Shown here in pieces: positions 8,187 to 17,928 of a stretch of 64,000 nt of DNA. This DNA is from Caulobacter henricii. GTDB taxonomy: Bacteria; Pseudomonadota; Alphaproteobacteria; Caulobacterales; Caulobacteraceae. A model generated the notes under the pieces. It was given only the letters and a program-made list of their open reading frames with translations, ran no database searches and was not told the origin of the DNA. The stretch spans positions 1,178,001 through 1,242,000 of the forward strand of contig NZ_CP013002.1 in the NCBI RefSeq assembly GCF_001414055.1. The letters run 5' to 3'. The stretch's first letter is position 1. Each line of letters begins with the position of its first letter. A program made the position numbers and the translations under genes.

Positions 8187-9917
8187 ATGCCGAAAACTTC
8201 GCGACGTGGTCTGTTGGCGTTCGCCGCTGCACTTACCCTTGGTCTGGCCGCCTGCGGCGGCGGCGGTGGGGGTGGCGGATCCAGTGGCGGGGGCGGTACG
8301 ACCCCCACGCCGCCGGCCAGGATTGTGATTTCCGACGCCGAGGCGGCGCGGTTTCTCACCCAGGCGACATTCGGCGTCACCGATGCCGATATCACGGCCC
8401 TCAAGGCCTCCAGCTATAGTGACTGGCTGACCCAGCAGATGGCGCTGGCACCCTCGGCCTCGCACCAGACCCACGCCGAAACGCGCCTGGCCCAGCTGAA
8501 GACCACCAACCCTACCGCGACCCTCAGTGCCAACCAGTTCTATGAGAGCTTCTGGGCCCAGGCCGCCACGGGGCCCGACCAGCTGCGCCAGCGCGTGAAG
8601 TTCGCCCTGTCGCAGATCTTCGTGATCTCGTTGAACGACGCCAATGTCGATGTGCGCGGGGCGACGTCCTATTACGACATGCTCGGCGCCAATGCCTTCG
8701 GCAACTTCCGCACCCTGCTCGAGAACGTGACGCTGCATCCGATGATGGGCGTCTACCTCACCAGCATCGCCAACCAGAAGGAAGACGCCACCACTGGGCG
8801 TCACCCCGACGAGAACTATGCTCGCGAGGTGATGCAACTGATGTCGATCGGGCTGTTCACCCTCAATCCCGACGGGACCTACAAGCTCGATTCGGCCGGC
8901 AATCCGATCCCCAGCTATACGGCTGAAGACATCTCCAACCTGGCCAAGGTGTTCACCGGCATGAGCTGGTACTCCACGGCCCCGTCCAACTCGACCTTCT
9001 TTGGCGGCAGCCGCAATGCTGACGCCACGGTCAGGCCGATGATCCTCTATTCGAACTACCACTCGATCTCGGCCAAGACCTTCCTGGGCGTCACCATCCC
9101 GGCCACGACCACGCCGGATCCGGCCGGTGACCTGAAGATCGCCCTCGATACGATCTTCAACCACCCCAATGTCGGCCCGTTCATGGCGCGCCGCCTGATC
9201 CAGCAACTGGTCACCAGCAATCCCAGTACGGCCTATGTCGGGCGGGTCGCTTCGGTCTTCAACAACAACGGTACGGGGACGCGCGGTGACATGGCCGCCG
9301 TGGTACGGGCGGTCCTGACCGACGCCGAGGCGCGCGATGCGACCACGGCGTCCGGCCCCACCTATGGCAAACTGCGCGAACCGATCGTGCGCATGGCCAA
9401 CTGGATGCGGGCTTTCAATGTCACCTCGACCTCAGGCAATTTCCTGCTGACCTCGACCAGCGCCTCGACCTCGCTGAGCCAGTCGCCGCTGGCCTCGCCC
9501 TCGGTGTTCAACTTCTATCGGCCCGGCTATGTGCCGCCCAACACCCGGCTGGGCACCCAGAACCTGACCGCGCCGGAGTTCCAGATCGTCGATGAGGTCA
9601 CGGTCGCAGGCTATCTGAACACCATGCAGACCACCATCAACAGCGGGATCGGCACGGGTTCCGACGTCAAGTCGACCTATGCCAGCGAAGTCGCCATCGC
9701 AGACGACCCCTCTGCCCTGGTCGAACGCATGAACAGACTGCTGATGTCCGGTCAGATGAGCGCTACCCTGAAGGCCAAGATCGTCGAGGCCGTCACCGGC
9801 GTTTCCATCCCCGGCGGAACCGCCACCCAGGCCCAGATCGACGCGGCCAAGCTCAATCGGGCCAAGCTGGCGGTGTTCATGACCATGGCCTCCCCCGACT
9901 ATCTGACGCAGCGTTGA
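8187..9917 (+). CDS. DUF1800 family exported lipoprotein
   Basis: 576-residue DUF1800 protein of unknown activity. The N-terminus combines a twin-arginine-like SRRGLLAF with a lipobox LAAC followed by poly-Gly/Ser, so it is probably exported and lipidated. Family blocks: AARFLTQATFGVTDADI, DQLRQRVKFALSQIF, NPHPDENYAREVMQL-like segment (RHPDENYAREVMQLMS), and NHPNVGPFMARRLIQ. ATG at 8187 has GGGGGAAG nine bases upstream; a TTG three bases earlier is possible. It lies 10 bp from the DUF1501 gene, the usual partner. DUF1800/DUF1501 pairs occur widely, but their role is unknown to me. Confidence 0.9.
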   Translation: MPKTSRRGLLAFAAALTLGLAACGGGGGGGGSSGGGGTTPTPPARIVISDAEAARFLTQATFGVTDADITALKASSYSDWLTQQMALAPSASHQTHAETRLAQLKTTNPTATLSANQFYESFWAQAATGPDQLRQRVKFALSQIFVISLNDANVDVRGATSYYDMLGANAFGNFRTLLENVTLHPMMGVYLTSIANQKEDATTGRHPDENYAREVMQLMSIGLFTLNPDGTYKLDSAGNPIPSYTAEDISNLAKVFTGMSWYSTAPSNSTFFGGSRNADATVRPMILYSNYHSISAKTFLGVTIPATTTPDPAGDLKIALDTIFNHPNVGPFMARRLIQQLVTSNPSTAYVGRVASVFNNNGTGTRGDMAAVVRAVLTDAEARDATTASGPTYGKLREPIVRMANWMRAFNVTSTSGNFLLTSTSASTSLSQSPLASPSVFNFYRPGYVPPNTRLGTQNLTAPEFQIVDEVTVAGYLNTMQTTINSGIGTGSDVKSTYASEVAIADDPSALVERMNRLLMSGQMSATLKAKIVEAVTGVSIPGGTATQAQIDAAKLNRAKLAVFMTMASPDYLTQR

Positions 9918-9927
9918 GGCCAGGATC

Positions 9928-11478
9928 ATGACCGTCCGCAACCCCGATCGTCGTCACCTCCTCCGCGCCGGTGGGGCCCTGTCCCTGCTGGGGGCCGCCG
10001 CGCCCTTCGCCCTGCAACTGGCCGCAGCCGGCTCTGCGGCGGGACAAAGCGCACCTGACTACAAGGCCCTGGTCTGCATCTTTCTGTTCGGGGGCAATGA
10101 CGCCCACAACATGGTGCTGGCCACTGACACCGACTCCTGGGGCCGGTACTTCGCGACCCGCAACACCGGCGTCGATCCGATCGCCCTGATGCCGGTCGGA
10201 ACGGCACGCACGGCCGTCGGCGCAGTTTCACCGGTCACCGGACGCACCGCCAGCCTGGGGACGCCGGAGGCTTGGGGCGGCGTGTTGCCGATCACGCCGA
10301 CGGCCCCCAACCCCGTGCCCGCCGGCACCAACGCCACCAGCCGTACCTTCGCCCTGCATCCGTTCATGGCCCCCACCCAGACGCTGTTCAACAGCGGCCG
10401 TCTGGCCATCGTGGCCAATGTCGGGACCCTGGTTCGCCCGATCACCAAGGCCCAGTACCTGGCCAAGAGTGTGGCCTATCCGGCCAACCTGTTTTCGCAC
10501 AACGACCAGCAGTCGACCTGGCAGGCCGGCGCGGCTGAAGGGGTCCGCGTTGGCTGGGGCGGGCAGTTCGGCGACATGCTGAGCAGCATGAACGGCTCCA
10601 ACACCCTGTTCACGGCCATTTCAACGGCCGGCAATGCCGTCTTCCTGTCGGGCCGCAACATCATCCAGTACCAGATGACCACTGCCGCCCAGCCGGCCGT
10701 CGTGGTCACGGGGACCACCGCCAACAGCCTGTTCGGCTCGACGGTCGGACCGGCCCGACTGCGCGAGATCATCCAGGACACCACTAGCGCCAGCCTCTAT
10801 GCGGCCGACTATTCCACCGTGGTCAACCGCTCGATGACAGCCGCCTCGACCCTGAATACCGCCTTCACCCAGACCAATGTCACGGCCATTCCGGCCCCGC
10901 CGGCCTATACCAACGCGATCACCGGCGCGGTTGAGGCCAACACCCTGGCCACCCAGTTGCAGACCGTGGCCAAGATGATCGCCGCCAACGGCACGCTTGG
11001 CCTCAAGCGCCAGGTGTTCTTCGTCAGCCTGGGCGGCTGGGACACCCATGACAAGCAGAACACCACCCAGCCCAACCTGCTGGCCAAGGTGGCGCAGGCC
11101 ATGAGCTATTTCGACGGCGTGCTGGGCAATATTGGCGGCCAGGACATGCGCGCGAATGTCACGACCTTCACGGCCTCGGACTTCTCGCGCACCTTCACCA
11201 CCAATGGCGACGGCACCGACCATGCCTGGGGTGGCCACCACTTGGTGATGGGCGGCGCGGTCAAGGGCAAGAACATCTACGGCCAGTATCCGACGCTCGG
11301 CGTCGACCTGGGCACCTTCAACAACCCGGACATGGCCCGTACAGCCCTGGTGCCGACAACCTCGGTCGATCAGTACGGCGCGACCATGGGCAAGTGGATG
11401 GGGGTATCGGACACCGACCTCGACACCATCTTCCCCAACCTGCGCTACTTCACGCCGCGCTACCTGAACTTCCTGTAG
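9928..11478 (+). CDS. DUF1501 family protein (alkaline-phosphatase-like fold)
   Basis: 516 residues with a twin-arginine signal (DRRHLLRAGGALSLLG, then an Ala-rich hydrophobic stretch to about 38), so export of the folded protein by Tat is likely. Family motifs: LVCIFLFGGNDAHNMV, the metal-site-like SLGGWDTHDKQ and the late ASDFSRTFTTNGDGTDHAWGGHH. DUF1501 belongs to the alkaline phosphatase/sulfatase clan by established family classification; the His/Asp motifs here fit metal binding. It forms an operon with the DUF1800 gene 10 bp upstream. Its 3' end overlaps the convergent virB11 gene by 29 bp. Confidence 0.9.
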   Translation: MTVRNPDRRHLLRAGGALSLLGAAAPFALQLAAAGSAAGQSAPDYKALVCIFLFGGNDAHNMVLATDTDSWGRYFATRNTGVDPIALMPVGTARTAVGAVSPVTGRTASLGTPEAWGGVLPITPTAPNPVPAGTNATSRTFALHPFMAPTQTLFNSGRLAIVANVGTLVRPITKAQYLAKSVAYPANLFSHNDQQSTWQAGAAEGVRVGWGGQFGDMLSSMNGSNTLFTAISTAGNAVFLSGRNIIQYQMTTAAQPAVVVTGTTANSLFGSTVGPARLREIIQDTTSASLYAADYSTVVNRSMTAASTLNTAFTQTNVTAIPAPPAYTNAITGAVEANTLATQLQTVAKMIAANGTLGLKRQVFFVSLGGWDTHDKQNTTQPNLLAKVAQAMSYFDGVLGNIGGQDMRANVTTFTASDFSRTFTTNGDGTDHAWGGHHLVMGGAVKGKNIYGQYPTLGVDLGTFNNPDMARTALVPTTSVDQYGATMGKWMGVSDTDLDTIFPNLRYFTPRYLNFL

Positions 11479-12466
11479 CGGCATCGATCGTCGAGCGGGG
11501 CCGAAACAGGATGTCGGTCACCGCCCGGCGGCCGTTGCGGCGACTGACCTGCACGACGACCTCGACCAGTTGGCGGACATAGGTTCGCGCCATCGGCCAG
11601 CTGAGCTCGACGCCGCTGGTCAGGGCCAGAAGGGCGATCTGGTCCAGGGCCCCCTCGGGACTGTCGGCATGAACCGTGGTGATGGACCCGGGATGGCCGG
11701 TATTGACCGCGCGCAGGAAGGCGAAGGCCTCGCGACCTCGCAGTTCGCCCAGCAGGATCCTGTCGGGCCGCATGCGCAGGGCCGCGGCCAGCAGGGCGTC
11801 GGCGTCGACCCGGGCCTCGCCCTGCTCGCCGCGGACGGCCAGCAGTCCCAGAGCATTGGGGCGGTCCAGTTTCACCTCGGGCGCATCCTCGATCAGGATC
11901 AGGCGCTCGGCCGGGTCTATGGCCTTGAGCAGGGCATTGAGCAGGGTGGTCTTGCCAGACCCCGTGCCGCCCGAGATCACCATGGTCTTGCCGCGTCGCA
12001 CGGCCTGACGCAGGAACTCCGGCCGGTTTCCCGTTGTCAGAAGCTCGGCCAGCACACCATCGTCGGAGGCCTCGGCGGCGGCCTCGCCTGTGACGTCGAA
12101 CAGCCCTCCGGCCTCCAGCGCCTCCAGGCCCAGATCGGCAATGACATGCCGGCGGACGGCCAGGGCCACGCCCTGGCGGGTGGCGGGCGGCGCGATCAGC
12201 TGGACCCGGGAACCGTCAGGCAGGGCGGCGCTGAGCAGGGGATGCTCGCGACTGACCCCCTGGTCGGCGACGGCAGCGATCTGCCGGCCCAGCCGGCCCA
12301 GCACAACCTCGGTCAGGTCCGGCGCCTCTTCCCGCGTCAGGGCACCGTGGGTGGTCTCGACCCAGACCTCGCCGGGGCGGTTGACCAGGATGTCGGTGAC
12401 ATCGGGGCGCGCGAACCAAGGGGCCAGCGGGGCCAGATAGGCCTTGAGGAACAGGCCCTCGCTCAT
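11450..12466 (-). CDS. virB11: Type IV secretion ATPase VirB11
   Basis: 338-residue hexameric traffic ATPase of the secretion/conjugation VirB11 family. Walker A GGTGSGKTT at 166-174, Asp box (LILIEDAPEVKL), Walker B-like RPDRILLGELRG and the His box TGHPGSITTVHADS are all intact, so it should be active. It acts at the cytoplasmic face of the secretion channel. Last gene of the virB operon. Its ATG overlaps the virB10 stop (ATGA). Its 3' end overlaps the convergent DUF1501 gene by 29 bp. Confidence 0.95.
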   Translation of the reverse strand: MSEGLFLKAYLAPLAPWFARPDVTDILVNRPGEVWVETTHGALTREEAPDLTEVVLGRLGRQIAAVADQGVSREHPLLSAALPDGSRVQLIAPPATRQGVALAVRRHVIADLGLEALEAGGLFDVTGEAAAEASDDGVLAELLTTGNRPEFLRQAVRRGKTMVISGGTGSGKTTLLNALLKAIDPAERLILIEDAPEVKLDRPNALGLLAVRGEQGEARVDADALLAAALRMRPDRILLGELRGREAFAFLRAVNTGHPGSITTVHADSPEGALDQIALLALTSGVELSWPMARTYVRQLVEVVVQVSRRNGRRAVTDILFRPRSTIDAATGSSGSAA

Positions 12467-13608
12467 CGCGTCGCGGTCGCCGCCGGGCTGACGGTCGAGA
12501 AGTCGAGGTCACGGGCCACAAAGACGCGGATCGGCTCGCCCTGCGGCACCTTGATGGTGGGCGGGATGTCGATCTCCTTCTGCAGGGCGATCTGGGCAAC
12601 GCTGGCGGCCTGGGCGGGCGAGCCGATGATGATCGCGTTGCCACCGTTGCGGTCGCCGACCGCTGCGTCCAGTCCGGCCGACAGGACCGACAGCAGGATC
12701 GAGGCCCCGAAGCGCCGGAAGAAGTGGTTGTCGGTCTCGCCCTCCAGGCCGCCGCGGCCCAGTCGGTCGCCGCCCGGCGAGCCGATGTCGACCGAGACGC
12801 CGTCCGGGGTCAGCACCCGCGACCAGACCACAAAGGCCCGCGACTGCCCGGCCGCGACGCCGCTGCGATACTGGCCGATCAGCTTGGAGCCCCGGGGAAT
12901 CAGAACCCTGGACCCGTCAAAGCCGCGCACGTCGCGGGTGACTACCGCCCGGGCGAAACCCGGCAGGCTGGAATTGATCGCGGTCTCCAGCACCGCCGGG
13001 ATCACTGTGCCCTGGGCCGCCAGGCTGGAGAGGTCTGACAGCCGGCTGGCCTTGGCGGTGCCGCTGCTGGAGCCGGCGACCCGTTCAGCAAAGCGCTCCT
13101 CGGCCGACAGCTTGCTGGCGTCAGAGCCGGTCGCCTCGCCCGACACTCGGCCGGGTAGGGATGGCGCCGACCCGCTGTCGGGGAGCCCGGCGACCGCGCC
13201 GCGCTGTCCGCTGAGATCGACGATCATGGCCGGTGCCCTCAGGCGGGCATAAGGATCGGACGTCGGCGTGATCGGCGCAGGGATCGGCGCAGGCGCAAAG
13301 GCCGGAGCGGCGGGGGCATTGGGCAGGGGCGGGGGCAGGGACGGATCGACCGTCGCGGGCACCACCACCATCGGCGGCGGCGGCGGCGGTACATAGGGTG
13401 GATTGGCGGCCTGATAGGCGCGTTCGGCGGCCCGGATCTTGGCTTCGCGGCCCGACTGCAGGCTGACGAAGACCACCGTGCCCAGGGCCAGGGCAGCGAC
13501 CACCGCCAGGCCGACGGTCCAGGGCGATGCCGGGGCCGAAACCTGGGGTCCCAGGCCGCGCGCATGGGCGAAGACGGGGTTGTTGGAGAGATCGTTGGGC
13601 TCGGTCAT
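12463..13608 (-). CDS. virB10: Type IV secretion core protein VirB10
   Basis: 381 residues. A short cytosolic N-terminus, one membrane anchor at about 30-50 (VGLAVVAALALGTVVFVSL), a proline-rich periplasmic stretch (PPYVPPPPPP and more) and a TrbI/VirB10 beta-barrel domain from about 190 (GTVIPAVLETAINSSLPG, GSRVLIPRGSKLIGQY-type segment). VirB10 spans both membranes and links ATPase activity to the outer-membrane gate. ATG at 13608 is used since it overlaps the virB9 stop (ATGA); a GTG four codons upstream is also in frame. Confidence 0.94.
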   Translation of the reverse strand: MTEPNDLSNNPVFAHARGLGPQVSAPASPWTVGLAVVAALALGTVVFVSLQSGREAKIRAAERAYQAANPPYVPPPPPPMVVVPATVDPSLPPPLPNAPAAPAFAPAPIPAPITPTSDPYARLRAPAMIVDLSGQRGAVAGLPDSGSAPSLPGRVSGEATGSDASKLSAEERFAERVAGSSSGTAKASRLSDLSSLAAQGTVIPAVLETAINSSLPGFARAVVTRDVRGFDGSRVLIPRGSKLIGQYRSGVAAGQSRAFVVWSRVLTPDGVSVDIGSPGGDRLGRGGLEGETDNHFFRRFGASILLSVLSAGLDAAVGDRNGGNAIIIGSPAQAASVAQIALQKEIDIPPTIKVPQGEPIRVFVARDLDFSTVSPAATATR

Positions 13609-14399
13609 TTCTGGAACCACCGCAAACGGGGCTTGGCCTTTTCGCGCGGTTTGGGGCTGAGCGGCCCCGCGGTCCGGTCGCGGTAGGCATCGTTATAGAG
13701 GCGGGTGACGTCGGTCCCGCGTCTCAGGGCAAAGCCCCGTGACACCTGGTCGACCACCACATAGCCGTCGCGCTCGGTGGAATTGACCACCGCCTCGCCG
13801 CCGTCGGCGTCGATCGCGAAGATGGCTGGATAGTCTTCGCCGGCATCGAACTGGAAATAGGTGGCCGCGCCGTCGTCGAACACCCGGGCCGGCAGGCTGC
13901 CCACCGAGCCCTCATAGCTATAGGCGGCATTGGCCACGCGCGGCGGCGGCCGGGTCTCGACCGGCGGCGGTGGCGGCTCAGGCGGCGGAGGGGGATAGTC
14001 AAAGCGCAGGGCGAACATCGCCGACCGCGCCGCCGCCGCGCCGCTGGACGGCGAGACGGACAGTTCAAAACTATACCGTCGCGCCGTGGTCACCACCGTC
14101 ATGTTGGTGACCGGCGTGCGGGAGAGCGGCTTGAGAAACAGCAGGCTGGCCTTGGCGTTCGGCGTCACCTGCCAGCCCAGGGCGTCGCCGATCGAGACGT
14201 TCTCGATGCGCTCGTCGTCGGCAAACTCGATGCTGAACTGATAGCCCAGCACCCCGGTCAGGGCGACGACCTGATCGGGATCGTAGGGCGCCACGCGGAT
14301 ACGCGGGTCACCGGGGCCCGGCCGGGGCGTCACCGCCGCCTGTGCCGTGCCGCCTGCCAGGGCCAGCCAGACCATCAGGCCAAGTCCAAGCCGCCTCAT
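13605..14399 (-). CDS. virB9: Type IV secretion core protein VirB9
   Basis: 264-residue periplasmic/outer-membrane core subunit with a signal peptide (LGLMVWLALAGGTAQA). The N-terminal domain carries the VirB9 signature YDPDQVVALTGVLGYQ. A proline-rich linker at about 133-150 leads to the C-terminal domain with TYFQFDAGEDYPAIFAID and the final VVDQVSRGFALRRGTDVT. It would form the outer ring with VirB10 and, normally, the lipoprotein VirB7; no virB7 is seen here. It overlaps virB6 and virB10 by ATGA. Confidence 0.94.
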   Translation of the reverse strand: MRRLGLGLMVWLALAGGTAQAAVTPRPGPGDPRIRVAPYDPDQVVALTGVLGYQFSIEFADDERIENVSIGDALGWQVTPNAKASLLFLKPLSRTPVTNMTVVTTARRYSFELSVSPSSGAAAARSAMFALRFDYPPPPPEPPPPPVETRPPPRVANAAYSYEGSVGSLPARVFDDGAATYFQFDAGEDYPAIFAIDADGGEAVVNSTERDGYVVVDQVSRGFALRRGTDVTRLYNDAYRDRTAGPLSPKPREKAKPRLRWFQK

Positions 14400-15544
14400 G
14401 CCGCCCCGCCTCCAAAATCATCACGGCCGCGCACACTCGGCCGCCGGTAGGTTGCGCCGGCCGTTCCCAGGGGCGCGCCTGAGGGCACCGCCGCCGCCGA
14501 GCGCGTCGCGGCGACCGGTGGACCCGAATATCGCGGCGCATAGGTCGAGGTCTGGCTCAAAGAGGCCGCCAGGCGTTCGGCGCGCGACAGGACGCCGACC
14601 TCCCCGGCCGGCGGCTCGACCCGCGACGGGGTTTGCGGCGCACCTTCCATGGCACCATGCCGGGTCCGGGCCTTGAGCCGGAACCCGCAGGCCATCAGGG
14701 CACCCGCCAGGACCAGCCCGACCTGCACCAGGGCGAAGATCATCACCACGCCCGACACGGACAGGGCGGTGTCGACATTCAGCTCCAGGGCCACGCGCTC
14801 CTGGGCCAGGGTCAGCAGGCCTGATTCAAGGATGGTCAGCATCAGGGCGGTCGAGATCCAGCCCAGCATCGCCGCCATCAAGGTCGCCAGCAGGGCTCGA
14901 ACCCAACCCTCGAAAACGCCCCGGGTCGCGGGAAACAGCAATAGGGCTACGAAGATCGGTCCCAGGGCCGTCAGCACCGCCGCCCCGACCATGGCCACGG
15001 AAAACACCCCGGCGGTCGTGAAGAACAGGGCACGGGCGGCCTGCCACAGCGCCTCGGCCGCAGCGGCATTGCCGTTGGAAAAGGCGCTGGCACCAGGGCC
15101 GGCGGCCTTGCCGAAGGCCTCGGCCGACAGGCTCAGCTGGTCATAGGCCACCTGCAGGGCACCGACCGGATCGCCGGCAAAGGCCGAGCTCTGGGCTGCC
15201 GGCCCGGTGAGCAGGCGCGCCACTTCAATGGGAGTACGATAGACCAGATCGAAGACCAGGGTCTGGAACAGGGTCCAGTTGGTCGCCAGGGCCAGCACGG
15301 CCCCGATCTTCAGGGCCGTCAGGGGCAGGTCTGACATCCGCGCGCCGGAGCCCAGCAACAGCCGATAGCCGAGCACGGCCACATAGATGACCAGGAAGGC
15401 CGTCAGCCAGGCCTGATAGGGCGAGCCCGGCGACCCGAGCGCCTCATAGCCGGACTGGGCATAGAAGCGCGCGTGGCAGTCCACCGTTTCGAGCACGCCA
15501 CGGATCGCGCCGGCGTCCATGTCCAGGGCGGGACAGGCCTTCAT
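14396..15544 (-). CDS. virB6: Type IV secretion inner-membrane protein VirB6
   Basis: 382 residues. About six hydrophobic segments span residues 45-300 (for example AWLTAFLVIYVAVLGYRLLL and ALGPIFVALLLF), with the VirB6/TrbL motif FPATRGVFEGWVRALLATL. The last 90 residues are hydrophilic and Pro/Ser/Ala-rich. VirB6 forms part of the inner-membrane translocation pathway. ATG at 15544 overlaps the virB4 stop. In standard operons virB8 lies between virB6 and virB9; here virB6 overlaps virB9 directly, leaving no room for it. Confidence 0.9.
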   Translation of the reverse strand: MKACPALDMDAGAIRGVLETVDCHARFYAQSGYEALGSPGSPYQAWLTAFLVIYVAVLGYRLLLGSGARMSDLPLTALKIGAVLALATNWTLFQTLVFDLVYRTPIEVARLLTGPAAQSSAFAGDPVGALQVAYDQLSLSAEAFGKAAGPGASAFSNGNAAAAEALWQAARALFFTTAGVFSVAMVGAAVLTALGPIFVALLLFPATRGVFEGWVRALLATLMAAMLGWISTALMLTILESGLLTLAQERVALELNVDTALSVSGVVMIFALVQVGLVLAGALMACGFRLKARTRHGAMEGAPQTPSRVEPPAGEVGVLSRAERLAASLSQTSTYAPRYSGPPVAATRSAAAVPSGAPLGTAGATYRRPSVRGRDDFGGGAA

Positions 15545-17928
15545 CGCCGGGCCCCGGCCGGACCGGCCATGAAGGCCTCGAGCCACGCTTCCGGCGCATC
15601 GCCATGCTCGGCCCGCAGGGCGTCCAGACGGCGAACCCCGCGCTCATCGCCCGCCAGCACCCGCAGCAGACCCGGCAGACCCGACAGGTCGAGCCGCGCC
15701 ACGACGCTATGGTCGGCCTGCTTGATCAGGAAGCAGCGGGCGGTGTCGGGCAGGGTGCGGACCAGATCGAACTCGTGCTCGCTCAGTCCGAAGCCGTCGA
15801 TATAGTCGGCTGCCCGGGCCTTGGCATTGGGGAAGAAGATCTGGGTGGCAGCCTGCTCGATGATCGCCGAGGCGATCTGGCTTTCGAGGGCGTCACCGGC
15901 GCTCTGGGTGCAGAAGCCGACAATGCCGTTGCGCTTGCGGATGGTCTTCTGCCAGTCGCGGATCTTGCGGACGAACACCTCGTCGTCCAGCGCCTTCCAG
16001 CCCTCGTCGACGATGATGATTGCCGGGGACCCGTCCAGCCGCTCTTCGACGCGGTGGAACAGATACATCATCGCCGGCGTCCGCAGGGCGGGGGAGTCCA
16101 GCAGCCGGGTCATGTCGAAGCCCAGCATCGGCGCATCGAGATCGAGGCGATCTTCGGCATTGTCGAACAGCCAGGCGTGTTCGCCCTCGCCGATCCAGGG
16201 GGCCAGGCGAGCGGCCAGATCGCCGCTGGTCGGGCGGCGCGCCCCGCGCAGCAGATCCCGCAGATGGCGCAGCCGCCGATACTCCGGGCTCTGGCCAAAG
16301 CTGGCATCGATGGCGTCGGCGACCAGCGCCATATCCTCGGGCGGCAGGGGTGCGCCAGCCTGCTGCAGCAGGCGCGCCAGCCAGTCGCAGAGGAAGGCGC
16401 GGTTCTCGGCGGTATCGGGCAGTTGCAGCGGATTCAGGCCGGACGGTTCGCCCGGTGACAACAGGTCGTAGCGCCCGCCGCTGGCCCGCACAAAGATCTC
16501 GGCCCCGCGATCCTTGTCGAAGATCACCACACGCGGCGCTACCTTGCCGGCCTGGGCGACCAGGAAGTTCATCAGCGCCGTCTTGCCCGAGCCGCTGGGG
16601 CCGATGACCGTGAAGTTCCCCAGGTCGCCGGCGTGAAAGCTGAAATTGTAGGGCCCGAAGGCCGTGGTCTCCAGGACCGTGATCGGCGCGCCCCAGTGCA
16701 GGTCCCGGTCCGCGCCGCTCGGATGGCCGTGCAGGCTGGCCAGGCTGGCGAAATTGGCGGCCGAGACCAGGGCCTTGCGGGCGATGAACTTGAAATTGCC
16801 CGGGAACTGGGCCCAGAAGGCCGGCTCCAGATTGACGTCCTCGCGCACGGCGATGGCCCCGGTCTCGGCCAGGGCCGACTGCACCTCGGCCACGGCAGCG
16901 TCCAGGGAGGTCAGATCCGGTGCCTTGGCCAGGATGGTCAGGTGGTGCTCGCCATAGGCGGCCCGACCCGAGCCGACCTCGTCGCGCGCCGCTGCCAGGT
17001 CGGCGCGCAGGCTATAGGCGTCATCGTCGGCCGCGCGCAGCCGGCGCAGGGCCAGGCCCATGCGATCCAGCGAGACCTGCCGGTCGACGAAGGCGAAGCT
17101 TTCGGTCAGCACCAGTTCGAACGGCAGGCGCAGGACGGAGTCCAGCATGCCCGGTGCCGACTGGGCCGGGTAATCCTTGACCGAAACCATGGCCCCGAAC
17201 TGCGAGGGCTGGTTGCCGCTGGCGGCGAACTCCATGGCGTCGAGGCCAAAGTTCAGCCGCCGCGTGGGGATGGCCTCGCCCAGATCGCCCAGGGGTGCCA
17301 GGACCGGCCGGGTCTGGGCATTGACCAGCGAAGACAGGAAAGCCGCCGGTTCTGACAGCAGTCCGCCGCCGCCCGGCTTCAGGGTCAGGGTCTGGGGGCC
17401 GTAGGCGGCCAGGGCGGCCATGAAGGTCTCGCGCGTCGCGTGAAGCTGGCGCAGGTCTGTGGCCAGGGTCGCCTGGGTCGCGGCCGGCTTGAACAGCCGC
17501 TCGATAAACCCGGCCTCGCCCTGCAGGGGGCGGCGGACCAGGGTGAGATAGAGCTCGTTCACATAAAGCCGGCGCTGGGCCAGATGGGCGCGCCAGGCGG
17601 CGTCGAGGTCGGCTCCGAACGGATTGGCGAAGGTCCCCGACAGGTCCACCGCCACCTGCCGCCGGACCACGTGGTGATAGATGGCCAGCCGCGAATGGGC
17701 CGCGCCGCGCAGCAGGGTCTCGCGCAGGGTCTTGCGATAGTTCAGCTCGTCGTCGGTGCGGGTCTCGAACGGAAATCCGGCGAGTTTGATGGTCTGGATC
17801 AAAAGACCGTCGCGGGTGCGCAGCGTGGTCTCGTCCACATGACCGGCATAGGGCAGGCGCTGGCCGACCCGCGCCTCGCGCGGTGCCAGGATGCGCGCGG
17901 CGCCTGTGCTGACGAGCCTCTGGTTCAT
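15541..17928 (-). CDS. virB4: Type IV secretion ATPase VirB4
   Basis: 795-residue VirB4/CagE ATPase, the conserved hallmark of these systems. An N-terminal CagE/TrbE domain (about 1-400, with LNFGLDAMEF and QFGAMVSVKDYP) precedes a RecA-like ATPase: Walker A GPSGSGKTALMNF from 443, Walker B IIIVDE at 637-642, then FCTQSAGDAL. All motifs are intact, so it is probably functional. ATG at 17928 overlaps the virB3 stop (ATGA); the 24 codons upstream lie inside virB3 in another frame and are discounted. Confidence 0.95.
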   Translation of the reverse strand: MNQRLVSTGAARILAPREARVGQRLPYAGHVDETTLRTRDGLLIQTIKLAGFPFETRTDDELNYRKTLRETLLRGAAHSRLAIYHHVVRRQVAVDLSGTFANPFGADLDAAWRAHLAQRRLYVNELYLTLVRRPLQGEAGFIERLFKPAATQATLATDLRQLHATRETFMAALAAYGPQTLTLKPGGGGLLSEPAAFLSSLVNAQTRPVLAPLGDLGEAIPTRRLNFGLDAMEFAASGNQPSQFGAMVSVKDYPAQSAPGMLDSVLRLPFELVLTESFAFVDRQVSLDRMGLALRRLRAADDDAYSLRADLAAARDEVGSGRAAYGEHHLTILAKAPDLTSLDAAVAEVQSALAETGAIAVREDVNLEPAFWAQFPGNFKFIARKALVSAANFASLASLHGHPSGADRDLHWGAPITVLETTAFGPYNFSFHAGDLGNFTVIGPSGSGKTALMNFLVAQAGKVAPRVVIFDKDRGAEIFVRASGGRYDLLSPGEPSGLNPLQLPDTAENRAFLCDWLARLLQQAGAPLPPEDMALVADAIDASFGQSPEYRRLRHLRDLLRGARRPTSGDLAARLAPWIGEGEHAWLFDNAEDRLDLDAPMLGFDMTRLLDSPALRTPAMMYLFHRVEERLDGSPAIIIVDEGWKALDDEVFVRKIRDWQKTIRKRNGIVGFCTQSAGDALESQIASAIIEQAATQIFFPNAKARAADYIDGFGLSEHEFDLVRTLPDTARCFLIKQADHSVVARLDLSGLPGLLRVLAGDERGVRRLDALRAEHGDAPEAWLEAFMAGPAGARR

